64,000 bases of DNA from Solimonas soli DSM 21787 (GTDB taxonomy: Bacteria; Pseudomonadota; Gammaproteobacteria; Nevskiales; Nevskiaceae), in NCBI RefSeq assembly GCF_000474945.1, contig NZ_AXDW01000015.1, positions 1 to 64,000 on the forward strand. Reading direction: 5' to 3'. Made by a program: the position numbers and the translations under genes. The notes below the pieces were generated by a model that saw only the letters and a program-made list of their open reading frames with translations, was not told the DNA's origin and made no database searches. This document shows positions 52,501 to 58,789 of the stretch, one piece after another (position 1 is the first letter of the stretch; every line of letters starts with the position of its first letter).

Positions 52501-52542
52501 CAGGCCGATGACATCGAAGGTCTTGGCGGGGGGCATGCTCAC
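43507..52542 (-). CDS. PUFA-synthase-like megasynthase, NMO-NMO-KS-AT-ACPx4-KR-DH
   Basis: This 3011-residue protein starts at GTG (ATG six bases later possible; AGAGG upstream). Residues 1-600 hold two nitronate-monooxygenase/PfaD-like TIM barrels (ARGHESGGWVG and PLVVQGGVG in the first; FEGRECGGHIG and LFAGGVHDA in the second), presumed FMN enoyl reductase. The ketosynthase (695-1135) has C882 (DAACASS), H1017 and H1057. The acyltransferase (1250-1540) has S1350 (GHSYGEY) and AFHTEL, pointing to malonyl units. Four carrier domains have serines at 1812, 1922, 2031 and 2126 (GIDSIKRVEIL). The ketoreductase has TGGARGIT (near 2423), S2599 and Y2612. The dehydratase (2725-3000) has H2747 (HCMDGKAVVP) and DVPPQ. 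The content matches PfaA plus PfaD with an added dehydratase. Product unknown; an iteratively built, reduced or polyunsaturated acyl chain is inferred. Confidence 0.92.
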   Translation of the reverse strand: MSMPPAKTFDVIGLQAADLPHAGIAAATARAGGIGLLDLEFARDAELAQRNFAQLCASSDARLGLRVTPGSAELAKKLLASAEDRAFTVVLAGTDHYRKLRKDAGLRAGDRAWAEISDPAQLDARLEGAAGCDAIVARGHESGGWVGEYTSYILLQKLAGKTMLPLVVQGGVGVHSAAACRAAGAAGVIYDDQLLLLAESPLPGSLQNELGRLNGSETKLLGELLDASCRVYARPASPVLKAAEEDNRQAEGTLLALDAWREQTAARIAWSADGSTLLPLGQGIGLAAAFRRRYGNVARFVQAVRRDSLRQIDQAAELRFLDENGALAASHGTRFPLAQGPMTRVSDSPAFAVEVARGGALPFLALALMRGDQVREMLAQTAATIGDKPWGVGMLGFIPQALRDEQCEAIWKCKPPFALIAGGRPDQAAEFEKRGIKTYIHAPAPALLKMYLEQGARRFVFEGRECGGHIGPLASFTLWEEMIDVLLEHVQPGDEKTKASEIHVLFAGGVHDAVSGAMVAAMTAPLAARGMKVGALMGTAYLFTEEIVSSGAVVAGFQEQALICERTKNLETGPGHSTRCADTQFAKDFFDERRRLIREGRSAEEIRDILEELNLGRLRIASKGVNRDESGKVVEIGADRQLSDGMYMIGQVATLRREPVKVEALHADVCVAGQRLLEEISESRVERAIKAAPSDVAIIGIGTLLPKAGSADEFWYHVLHKDVALGEVPKTRWDADLYFDADRKARDKVYSRWGGFLDEIAFDPMRFGIPPKSMKAIDPMQLLTLEVARRAVADAGYADGGYDRGNTSIVLGAGGGLGDLGLQYGVRAELPRFVENPDPSVWQRLPEWTEESFSGSLLNVAAGRVANRMDFGGINFTVDAACASSLAAISIGVNELESGRSAMVLAGGVDTVQSPFGFLCFSKTQALSPTGKPKTFDQAADGIAISEGLAVIVMKRLADAERDGDRIYAVIKATAGSSDGKALGLTAPRPEGQIRALRRAYAKAGFSPATLGLAEAHGTGTPVGDRAEAQTITRALIDEQAPAKSVALGSVKTLIGHTKASAGVAGLIKVALSLYHRVLPAHHGVDKPIDTIADPNSPAYLLKDARPWIAHPDHPRRGGVSAFGFGGTNFHAVLEEYRGNAAASGANRWSSELCVLRAADDAALKQSVDKLLPALKSDGGRLTLAEVAFALAREADAKRGAPLSVAIVASSLKGLAADLDALLAHLAQGKPLPPQIRFSRATPAEAPQVALLFPGQGAQYVNMGREAALYFDEVRAALELADRTLRDEIPELLSRRILPAAAFDAETEQRQAAALTDTRIAQPAIGALALGYFRLATRLGLAAQAAAGHSYGEYAALMAAGVLGAPDFLKLSAIRGAAMASASQSSVPGGMAAVQGQRAAIAAAIAPYAGVKIANHNAPEQTVISGPKDAVAAAAKACDAAGMRATLLPVSGAFHTELVAAAQPPLSQAIHATTFNEPALTVYSNSTAKPYPARPEEMQRQLDEHLLSSVEFVAEIEAMHAAGARVFVELGPKGVCSNMARQTLAGKPHVAVSLDGNGGGLRGLLLGLAELTTAGVALNLARLFDGRDIAIVEPAQFAARAQPEVLPRHIWMVSGGCARPLDDPQYRTGALPQLGKAEAEAAVAKARAEREALVAAARAPAAAPPPATAAVAQAAPMPMAPAVGGALGTEAMQAYQQTMRQFLALQERVMQQFLGGAPSAAMPAPAMPAPPAAAPTVAGAMPAPVPAPVAMPVAAPLAVPPVGAPAAAAPAITGVAFDARKTLLDIVAERTGYPTEMLALDADLEADLGIDSIKRVEILGALQKALPGDTGSAMQAAMERFTRARSLNAILAEAQAFVPAATALPAVGTAPAAPLSVVATAASAPAIDLQGLLLGIVAERTGYPTEMLALDADLEADLGIDSIKRVEILGALQKAMPAEASAQMQGSMERFSKARSLNAILAEARTIGALAAPAAMPAAAAASVAAATVAAPAVAFDAERSLLDIVAERTGYPTEMLAFDADLEADLGIDSIKRVEILGALQKLLPGTLAETMQGRMERFTKARSLRAILDEFARIAGAAPAAPAVAAPAIDVRGTLLAIVAERTGYPTDMLAFDADLEADLGIDSIKRVEILGAFQKLLPAESAAAMQAAMERFTKARSLQAIVDAYAELSAAAGAPAARLVTAAPAAPAIATAAATIPRYLIKSQAMPLPAARVTLQGLALIIGGPAAVSDALRGLLAARGLTPVCIDARGEALQAAIASAQAEHGTARAVLHLHGLVGEEATSAAAWQQLGARCVLSLFHAARALEPQLANIRLIAATRLGGSFGRDAFGGGAPLAGGVTGLTNCLRHEYPEAQIRTVDFDGQSDEEIARLLADELLTDDAQPEAGWIGGERYGSVTVEQAASEHAFAPQLKPEAGWVLLVTGGARGITAEILEELAVPGLRYVLLGRTAEPAAESAATATLATGAELRKALLDAALARGEKPKPVDIDRAVAALLVDREIRANLGKLRAKGAEVDYLACDVRNAEAFAAAIDGVYARLGRIDAVIHGAGVIEDKLLKDKSAESFARVFGTKLDPVFVMLNRLKPESLKWLSFFTSVAGRYGNRGQSDYAAANEALNRIAWATSRAWPQTRVFAVNWGPWDAGMASEGVKRAFRDRGMEPIPVAAGRRFFADELAYGTKQDVEIVAGFGPWRHFAPKPVDDEAPASGEASAYPLIRDALRMGPGGNMTLDHLFTLQSDPYLIDHCMDGKAVVPAAGALEYMAQFVGAAWPGWHVVGMRDVRQLGGIVLDGGSRAVQLRARASSHSDVHGQTVTVEIMDAQRKLPLYRATAVLLQQMPEAPLSQAPVLPGDGVAIEAADAYREHLFHGPRFRLIERIEKLHGGGIAASVQPSQLAGFIGGGGAWVFDMGLMDVPPQLAFVWARVQQDKGALPAGFGSVSRYGAGPLAGPLKLVMRLKPAPHEHAIAYDLDIIDAQGRVRIAIVDGLSTMSAGLNKLAPSHRDFVPGLSA
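46090..47200 (-). repeat. Four tandem acyl-carrier repeats in the coding sequence
   Basis: The DNA for the four carrier domains is strongly repetitive, with near-identical blocks around the phosphopantetheine serines (codons at 46165-46167, 46450-46452, 46777-46779 and 47107-47109). Spacing is 95, 109 and 110 codons. The linkers between are Ala/Pro-rich and differ. The similarity suggests recent duplication or ongoing gene conversion. Confidence 0.85.
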
Positions 52543-52591
52543 GGGACCTCTCCAGCGTTCAGGCGGGCGTGGCGACGACTGCGGTGGCGGC

Positions 52592-53407
52592 TCAGCGCTT
52601 CTTGCCTTCGAGGAACGGCACTTCGAGCACCTTCTCGTGCACGATCGGGCCGTGGCCGAAGTAGCCGTTCTCGCCGAAGCACTCGCCGTGGTCGGCGGTG
52701 ATAATGAAATGCGTGTCCTTCGGCGCCTTGGCGATCAGCGCGTCGAGCACGCCGTCGACGTACTCGACGGTCTTGATCTGCTGCAGGTGCAGGTCCCTCA
52801 TCTGCTTCTCGTCGAAGAACTTGTCCTCGCTGCCCTGGCCGAGCTGGTCGTCCATGCGCTTGAACACGCCGTGCACGCCCGAGATGTGCGGCAGCGACTT
52901 CGGGTCGAGCATGTACGGGTAGTGCGTCTCGCCGAGGTTGAGGAAGTGGAAGCTCGGCTCGTCCTCGTCGAACTCGATTTCGTCGACCATGCCGGCGAAG
53001 TCGTTGTGGTTGCTCATCAGTTTGTAGTCATCGAAGTACTTGTTCAGATGACTAGCCGGGTTCAGCACCGGCATCGACACGCGGCCGACCGTGCGGTAGC
53101 CCTGGTCCTGCAGCACCTTCGGCAGCGACAGGTTCGGTATGAAGCTCTTGAACGACAGGCCGTCGATGCCGAGGCGGTCGACCCACTTCACGAAGTCCTT
53201 CTTGTAGACCTCCGAGGCGAACACGTTCTGCGGGCTGTCATGCGGGATCATGCCCATCAGATAGGTGTAGTGCGACGGGCTGGTCCACGAGGCGTAGGCA
53301 TAGCGCCGCTCGCCGGTGCCGATGCGGTCCATGTTGGGTGTCTTGGCGGCGTGGTAGCTGTCGAAGCGGCAGCTGTCCATGACGATGAAAACCAGGTTGT
53401 TGCTCAT
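52592..53407 (-). CDS. Sulfatase-like alkaline-phosphatase-superfamily enzyme, first gene of the operon
   Basis: This 271-residue protein has the superfamily start NLVFIVMDSCRFDSY with metal ligand Asp11, the nucleophile region SWTSPSHYTYLMG (Thr42 where sulfatases have the formylglycine Cys) and TADHGECFGENGYFGHG with Asp-His ligands. It is shorter than typical sulfatases (400-550) and lacks the C-terminal subdomain. There is no signal peptide. It begins the minus-strand operon, 50 bases before the large megasynthase. With Thr as nucleophile a phosphatase, phosphodiesterase or phosphotransferase role is more likely than sulfate hydrolysis; the substrate is unknown. Confidence 0.82.
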   Translation of the reverse strand: MSNNLVFIVMDSCRFDSYHAAKTPNMDRIGTGERRYAYASWTSPSHYTYLMGMIPHDSPQNVFASEVYKKDFVKWVDRLGIDGLSFKSFIPNLSLPKVLQDQGYRTVGRVSMPVLNPASHLNKYFDDYKLMSNHNDFAGMVDEIEFDEDEPSFHFLNLGETHYPYMLDPKSLPHISGVHGVFKRMDDQLGQGSEDKFFDEKQMRDLHLQQIKTVEYVDGVLDALIAKAPKDTHFIITADHGECFGENGYFGHGPIVHEKVLEVPFLEGKKR

Positions 53408-53974
53408 GAGAAGAAAACGATGCCGGTATGTGGGGGAATCGACGGACAGCGTCCGCCGCCTGAAACGACTACGAATCCCGCGAACGGTGTAGCCCGCTCC
53501 GCGCTACGCGCCGTGCGAGAGATGCTGGCTTTACGCGCGCAGCGCGGCTGCTGGCCGTGATTCGGTCGGTGTTGATGCCTGCGGTGAACCTGCTGCCCCA
53601 TGAAATCTGACCCCGCGTCCGGATGGCCCGGTCCCCACCGGCCGGTGTTGCCATCTGCGTTCTCCCGTGCGTGATGTCGAGCCGGCGCTCGGTCGCCGGC
53701 GTCGGAAAGCGCCGTCTTAGTAACGGCCAAGTCTTTCCTTATATTTACACCACACTAGGTACCATGCCGGTCCAGGGTGCATCTATCAGAAAATTCCGGC
53801 GCTTGCCTCAGGGTTTGGATATGGTGCCGTAAGCACTGACAACAAGCGGCGGAATGTGCGGAAATCTGCCACGGACTGCCGCTCTGCGCTGTGTCACATG
53901 CCTGCCGATTTCACTGAAAACCGGCAAGCCGCCGGCCGTGTCGGAATAGGATCGGACAATAAATCTGAACTGTC
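53408..53974. other. 567-base intergenic region upstream of the megasynthase operon
   Basis: No convincing gene is present. It contains an AT-rich patch (about 53728-53760, including TTATATTTACACC) that could hold the promoter for the minus-strand megasynthase operon. There is also a perfect 7-bp hairpin with a 6-base loop (53681-53700) without a U-run. The 3' end of apaH (minus strand) borders it on the right, so a terminator for that gene may lie here too, though none is obvious. I could not identify convincing -35/-10 pairs. Confidence 0.45.
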
Positions 53975-54820
53975 CTACGGCAGCGCCGCCATCGGCGTAC
54001 CCGCGGCGCGCCCGGCCGCGACGTCGAACAGGGCGCCGTCGTCGAGGCGCAGGGCCGTCAGGCGTCCGCCCCAGACGTAGCCGGTATCGAGCCCATGCAC
54101 CTTGTACGACGGCCAGCGAATCTGGCCGAGCGTTGACCAGTGGCCGAAAATCACCGGCGTGCGCCGCGTGCGCCGGCCCGGCACGGCGAACCAGGGCAGC
54201 AAGCCGTCCGGCGCGTCCTGCGGGCCGCGTTTGTAGCGAAAATCGAAACGGCCGGCGGCGTCGCAGACGCGGGCGCGCGTCAAGATGTTGACGGTGCAGC
54301 GCGTGCGCTCGATGCCGCGCAGCTGATCCGACCATTGCCGCGGCTCGTCGCCGTACATGCCGTCGATGAAACGGCGACAGCGCGCCTCGTCGCGCAGCAC
54401 GGCTTCGACCTCGGCGGCCAGCGCCAGCGTGTCGCGCTGCGTCCATTGCGGCGCGAGGCCGGCGTGGATCATCAGCACGCCGTGCGCGGGGTCGCGGTAG
54501 GCCATGCGCTGCCGGCGCAGCCAGTGCAGCAGGCGATCGCCGTCCGGCGCGTCGAGCACTTCGCCGAGCCGGTCTTCGGGATCGCCGCGTTCGCCGCGCT
54601 GCGCGAGCGCGAGCAGGTGCAGATCGTGGTTGCCGAGCACGCTGACGGCCTGCGCGCCGAGCGCCGAGATGAAGCGCAGCGTCTCCAGCGAATCGGGTCC
54701 GCGCGCGACCAGATCGCCGGTCAGCAGCAGGCGATCATCGCGCCGGAAGCGCAGTTTCGCGAGCAGCGCCTGCAGGCCCTGCAGGCAGCCCTGGATATCA
54801 CCGATTGCGTAAGTGGCCAT
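53975..54820 (-). CDS. apaH: Symmetrical bis(5'-nucleosyl)-tetraphosphatase (diadenosine tetraphosphatase)
   Basis: This 281-residue enzyme has the size of ApaH (about 280). Its metallophosphoesterase motifs are AIGDIQGC (Asp8), LTGDLVARGPDS, LGNHDLH, MIHAGLAP and FGHWSTLG. It splits Ap4A into two ADP and limits alarmone-like dinucleotides and Np4-capped RNA. The ATG at 54820 gives MATYAIGD, the usual start. Codons upstream of it do not match the family. It is divergent from the phosphoethanolamine-transferase-like gene and unrelated to the biosynthetic locus, so it marks the return to housekeeping DNA. Confidence 0.95.
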   Translation of the reverse strand: MATYAIGDIQGCLQGLQALLAKLRFRRDDRLLLTGDLVARGPDSLETLRFISALGAQAVSVLGNHDLHLLALAQRGERGDPEDRLGEVLDAPDGDRLLHWLRRQRMAYRDPAHGVLMIHAGLAPQWTQRDTLALAAEVEAVLRDEARCRRFIDGMYGDEPRQWSDQLRGIERTRCTVNILTRARVCDAAGRFDFRYKRGPQDAPDGLLPWFAVPGRRTRRTPVIFGHWSTLGQIRWPSYKVHGLDTGYVWGGRLTALRLDDGALFDVAAGRAAGTPMAALP

Positions 54821-54918
54821 GCGCGTGCGAATGCGAAACGGACGATCAGTGTAAGAGCGATGGCGCTCCTCATGCTGGCATGATGGCGATTCCTCCACGA
54901 GCCGGGCGACAGCAGCCG

Positions 54919-56610
54919 ATGCCGGAACACACGCGTCTCGGAACAGGACTCGGCGTCGGCCTGTGTCTGCTGCTGCTCGGCGCGCTGCTGGTGCCGAACG
55001 CGTTCCTCCTGGGCGCCGAAAGCCTGAGCGCCGGCCTGCCCCTGTCGCAGCGGCTGCTGCCGCCGCTGATCGCGCTGCTCAGCGAGCTGCTCCTGCTCGC
55101 CGTGCTGGCGCGGCCCTGGCTCTGGCTGCTCGTGCAGCTGCCGTTCCTGCTGTGGCTGCCGGGCGAGTTCTTCTACCTGCACTACTACGGCCTGCCGACG
55201 TCGGCGCACGTCCTCGCGATCATCGGCGAGACCAATCGTGACGAGATCAGCGGCTACATCGGCCGCGCCCTGTGGCTGTGGCTCGCCGCTGCCCTGCTGT
55301 GGCTGCTGGCACTGCTCGCCGCCCTGCGCTTCCTGCGGCGTGCGCTGCCGCCGCTGCGTCGTGGCCGCCCGCTGTTCGTGGCCGTTCTCGCCGTCGCGCT
55401 GCTCGGGCTCTGCCTGGCCTGGCGGCCCGAGGCGAAGGCCGGCGCTCGCGCACCGGGCTTGCGCGAGGTCGTCGTGGACAGCTATCCGCTCGGGATGCCG
55501 CTGCGCCTCTACGATCTGGTCCGGCAGCGCCGCGAACTGCGGCGCGCCGCCGAGCGGCTGCGCCGGGCCACGGCCGACGGCACGCGGCAGGCGCCGCTGC
55601 CGGCGCAGCCGGAAACCTATGTCGTCGTCATCGGCGAAGCCTCGCGCGCCGATCACTGGCAGCTCTACGGCTATCCGCGCGAGACGACGCCCCTGCTGGC
55701 GCGTCGCGCGCAGCTCCTGGTGTTCCGCGACGCCGTATCGGTGACGCCGACCACGCGCACCTCGCTGCCGGTGCTGCTCAGCGGCATGAACATCGACGAT
55801 CTCGCGACCTGGCGCTACCGGCCGTCGTGGATCAGCGCCTTCAAGGCGGCCGGTTTTCGTGTGTCCTGGCTGTCGGCGCAAATGCCGGTGCCGCGTGACA
55901 GCCCGGTCGGCATCTACGCGCAGCTCGCCGACCGCCTCGAGTTCCTCAACAGCGAAGCCGGCGCCGTGCCGGGCACGACCGACGCGGCGCTGTTGCCGGC
56001 CTTCGCGCGCGAGCTGCGCTCGCCGCCCGGCAAGCGGCTCGTCATCCTGCACATGATCGGCAGCCACGCGCCCTACCAGCGGCGCTACCCGCCGTCGTTC
56101 CAGCACTTCCGGCCGGCGCCGCGCGGCGACGAGGAGCTCGGCATCGTCGAGGCCGGGGTGGACGAGCAGATCGGCAACGCCTACGACAACAGCGTGCGCT
56201 ACAGCGACGCCGTGCTCGATGCGCTCATCGCGCGGCTGCAGGCGACGCCCGGCGTCAGCGCGCTCTGGTACATCGCCGACCACGGCCAGACGCTGCCGGC
56301 GGACGGCTGCGGACGCAGCGGCAACGGCTTCTTCTCGCGCTACAACTTCGAGGTACCGCTGCTGTTCTGGTATTCCGAGCGCTACGCGCAGGCGTTCGCG
56401 CCGCGGCTGCAGGCCTTGCGGGCGCGCCAGGCAAGGCCGTTCTCCGCCGCAGGCTTCGCGGCGCTGCTGCGCGAGTCCTTCGGTTTCGCGCCGCCCGCGC
56501 CGGCCGATTCGACCGGCGACGCGCCGCCGCGGCTGCTGACCATCGACGGGCGCCGGCAGGTCGATTTCGATCGCGCCTTCCGGACTTCGGCCTGCCGCGC
56601 GGCGCCCTGA
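54919..56610 (+). CDS. Phosphoethanolamine-transferase-like membrane enzyme (EptA/sulfatase superfamily)
   Basis: This 563-residue protein has about five N-terminal membrane helices (GLGVGLCLLLLGALLV, LSELLLLAVLARPWLWLLV, LWLWLAAALLWLLALLAAL and others). A periplasmic alkaline-phosphatase-superfamily domain follows with VVVIGEASRADHWQLYGYP (metal Glu), TTRTSLPVLLSG with the nucleophile Thr near 280, LHMIGSHAPYQRRYP and IADHGQTL. Family members transfer phosphoethanolamine from phosphatidylethanolamine to lipid A or core sugars and can alter polymyxin sensitivity. ATG 54919 and ATG 54880 are both possible starts, neither with a strong ribosome-binding site. The acceptor cannot be read. Confidence 0.85.
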   Translation: MPEHTRLGTGLGVGLCLLLLGALLVPNAFLLGAESLSAGLPLSQRLLPPLIALLSELLLLAVLARPWLWLLVQLPFLLWLPGEFFYLHYYGLPTSAHVLAIIGETNRDEISGYIGRALWLWLAAALLWLLALLAALRFLRRALPPLRRGRPLFVAVLAVALLGLCLAWRPEAKAGARAPGLREVVVDSYPLGMPLRLYDLVRQRRELRRAAERLRRATADGTRQAPLPAQPETYVVVIGEASRADHWQLYGYPRETTPLLARRAQLLVFRDAVSVTPTTRTSLPVLLSGMNIDDLATWRYRPSWISAFKAAGFRVSWLSAQMPVPRDSPVGIYAQLADRLEFLNSEAGAVPGTTDAALLPAFARELRSPPGKRLVILHMIGSHAPYQRRYPPSFQHFRPAPRGDEELGIVEAGVDEQIGNAYDNSVRYSDAVLDALIARLQATPGVSALWYIADHGQTLPADGCGRSGNGFFSRYNFEVPLLFWYSERYAQAFAPRLQALRARQARPFSAAGFAALLRESFGFAPPAPADSTGDAPPRLLTIDGRRQVDFDRAFRTSACRAAP

Positions 56611-56732
56611 ATGTCGGCGACGCCACGCATGCGCCCCGCAACACCGTCCGTCGCCGCGCCGCGCGCAGCGATCGCCGCCGCCGACCATAATGCGCGCCGC
56701 CGCGCCGACCGCGGGATGCCTTGCAGCGCCCC

Positions 56733-58466
56733 ATGAGCCAGATGGAAGCAGAGCCGTCACCGCCGCGCGCCGCGCGCTTCAGCACGCGCAGCCTGCTGTA
56801 CATCGTCCTGCTGGTCACCGCGCTGGTCTATCTGCCCGGCCTGAACGGCGGATTCCTGTTCGACGATTTTCCGAACATCGTCGACAACCCGGGCGTGCAG
56901 CCGCAGCACCTCGATCCGCAGGCGCTGGCGCGCGCCGCGTGGTCGTCGCCCGCGAGCGACTTCAAGCGGCCTCTGGCCTCGCTGAGCTTCGCGATGAACT
57001 ACCTCGCGACCGGCCTCGACTACCGCTGGATGAAGCTCACCAACATCGCCATCCATCTGCTCAACGGCGCGCTGCTCTACTGGCTGAGCCTGCTCATCCT
57101 GCAGGCCGCCGCCGGCACGCCGCCGACGCGCGCCGCCACGCCCGGCCAGGAGCGGCTGGCGCTCGCGATCGCCGGCGCCTGGCTGGTTCTGCCGATCAAT
57201 CTGACGGCGGTGCTCTATGTCGTGCAGCGCATGGAAAGCTTGGCCAACGTGTTCGTGCTGCTCGGCCTCATCGCCTACTGCCAGGGGCGTCGCGACATGC
57301 TCGCCGGCGGTCGCGGCCTGCTGCGCTGCGCGCTCGGCATCGTCGGCGGCACGGCCTGCGGCCTGCTGGCGAAGGAGACGGCGATCCTGCTGCCGCTCTA
57401 CGCTGCGCTGATCGAGGTCTGTGTCTTCCGCTTCCGCGCCATCGAGCGGCGGTACGACGCTCGCATCGGCCTGCTGCTGCTCGCCGTATTCGTGTTGCCC
57501 TTCGCTGCCGGCTTCATCTGGCAGCTGCGCATGGTCCTGCATCCGCAAGTCTGGGTGGAGCGCGACTTCACGCTTGCCCAGCGCCTGCTCAGCGAAGCGC
57601 GCATCGTCGTGTCCTATATCGTATGGACACTGCTGCCGACGCCGGGCGCGCTGTCGTTCTTCCACGACGACTTCAGGATTTCGCGCGGACTGCTCGACCC
57701 CTGGACGACGGCGCTCGGCATCGCGTTCATCGTTGCGTTGATCGCCGTGGCGCTTGCGCAGCGCCGGCGCCGGCCGCTGCTGTCACTCGGCATCGCGCTG
57801 TTCCTCGGCGCGCACACGCTCACGGCGACGATTCTGCCGCTGGAGCTGATCTTCGAGCATCGCAACTATTTCGCCAGTTTCGGTCTGCTGCTTGCCGTGC
57901 TGCCGCTGTGCGCCGCGCCGCGCCCGCGCCTGCTGCTGGGCGTGCTCGGCGCGTGGTGGCTGGCGCTGACGGCGATCACCGCCTATGGCTGGGGCGATCA
58001 GGTGCGCGTGACCGAGATGCTCGCGGCGCGCGCGCCCGCTTCGCCGCGCGCGCAGCTCACGCTCGGCGAAAGCTACCTGGCGCTGTCGCGGCTGGCGCCG
58101 GATGCCGCGGACACGGCGCGCGCGCGCGCGGCCTTCGAGCGTGCCGCCGCCTTGCCCGGCGGCTCCAGCCTGCCGGACAGCTACCTCATCACCATGCACG
58201 CGCGCCTCGGCCTGCCGATCGAAGAGCGCTGGTGGACCGGGCTGCTGGCGCGCCTCCGGGCGAAGCCCTTGCGCGGCGAGGACATCGGCAGCCTCGAACT
58301 GCTCGTCGCCTGCGCCGGCGAGGCGCGCTGCGCTCTGCCGCCGGACCGCGTGGCGGAAGCCTTCGCGGCGGCGCTCGCCTGGCCGGGACCGTCCGCGCGC
58401 CTGCGCGCGGCGTATGCGCGATATCGGGCGATCGCCGATGGCGCGCCGGACCGCAGAGCGGATTGA
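56733..58466 (+). CDS. GT-C-type membrane glycosyltransferase (PMT/TMTC-like)
   Basis: This protein of about 577 residues has ten or more hydrophobic segments and the acidic pair FLFDDFPNIVDNP (Asp44, Asp45) in the first periplasmic loop, typical of GT-C enzymes that use a lipid-linked sugar. HLLNGALLYWLSLLIL and LLAKETAILLPLYAAL resemble bacterial TMTC-like protein O-mannosyltransferases. After about residue 430 a short alpha-helical repeat region follows (LGESYLALSRLAPDA, ARAAFERAAALPGG), TPR-like. An alternative TTG start lies at 56721. The next genes encode a Tad pilus; modification of pilin or an envelope glycan is inferred. Confidence 0.75.
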   Translation: MSQMEAEPSPPRAARFSTRSLLYIVLLVTALVYLPGLNGGFLFDDFPNIVDNPGVQPQHLDPQALARAAWSSPASDFKRPLASLSFAMNYLATGLDYRWMKLTNIAIHLLNGALLYWLSLLILQAAAGTPPTRAATPGQERLALAIAGAWLVLPINLTAVLYVVQRMESLANVFVLLGLIAYCQGRRDMLAGGRGLLRCALGIVGGTACGLLAKETAILLPLYAALIEVCVFRFRAIERRYDARIGLLLLAVFVLPFAAGFIWQLRMVLHPQVWVERDFTLAQRLLSEARIVVSYIVWTLLPTPGALSFFHDDFRISRGLLDPWTTALGIAFIVALIAVALAQRRRRPLLSLGIALFLGAHTLTATILPLELIFEHRNYFASFGLLLAVLPLCAAPRPRLLLGVLGAWWLALTAITAYGWGDQVRVTEMLAARAPASPRAQLTLGESYLALSRLAPDAADTARARAAFERAAALPGGSSLPDSYLITMHARLGLPIEERWWTGLLARLRAKPLRGEDIGSLELLVACAGEARCALPPDRVAEAFAAALAWPGPSARLRAAYARYRAIADGAPDRRAD

Positions 58467-58591
58467 GCCGCCGCGTCCCGGCGGCCGTCGTGGCGGCAAT
58501 CAAAACACGGGCACCGCGCGGCGCTCCGGGCGCCGCAAACTGCAGCGCCAGGCCGTCGGCGCTCTACGTTCCTCGCGCTATTTCGAAATAA

Positions 58592-58630
58592 AAGTAGGAA
58601 AAATCCTACTTCTTCGCTTTTCGAAGCTTT
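58592..58630 (+). terminator. Two adjacent hairpins, possible terminator before the pilus operon
   Basis: AAGTAGGA (58592-58599) pairs perfectly with TCCTACTT (58604-58611) around an AAAA loop. Next to it CTTCG/CGAAG (58612-58616/58622-58626) forms a short hairpin followed by CTTTT. The first could also be a protein-binding palindrome. They stand 126 bases after the glycosyltransferase stop and may separate it from the pilin genes. Confidence 0.45.
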
Positions 58631-58680
58631 TCTCCAAAAGCCTCACCGATGAGCGGTAGCGATCAGGGCGTCCGGCTGCT

Positions 58681-58709
58681 TTGCCTCGGCGTCAGCGATA
58701 ACGGATAGT
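58681..58709 (+). promoter_or_regulatory. Candidate sigma-70 promoter of the Flp pilin operon
   Basis: TTGCCT (58681-58686) and GATAGT (58704-58709) are separated by 17 bases, the optimal spacing. Matches to consensus are partial (TTG conserved in the first box; four of six positions in the second). It lies 81 bases before the first pilin start, where a promoter is expected. Confidence 0.3.
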
Positions 58710-58789
58710 AATTCCGCGGTCCTTGAGGGATCGGGTTGATCGGAGCCAATCCGGTCCGGGATGTGGGAACTACTTTCAGGAGTGATGCC

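Noticed and set aside
43441-52701. A stop-free frame of over 9 kb on the + strand opposite the large megasynthase
   Set aside because: The minus strand has clear KS, AT, ACP, KR and DH motifs. The opposite frame is rich in Arg, Ala and Asp with no domain, as expected when GC-rich codon bias removes stops in the antisense frame.
53681-53700. Hairpin GCCGGCG/CGCCGGC as a terminator
   Set aside because: No U-run on either side; kept only as a structural note in the intergenic entry.
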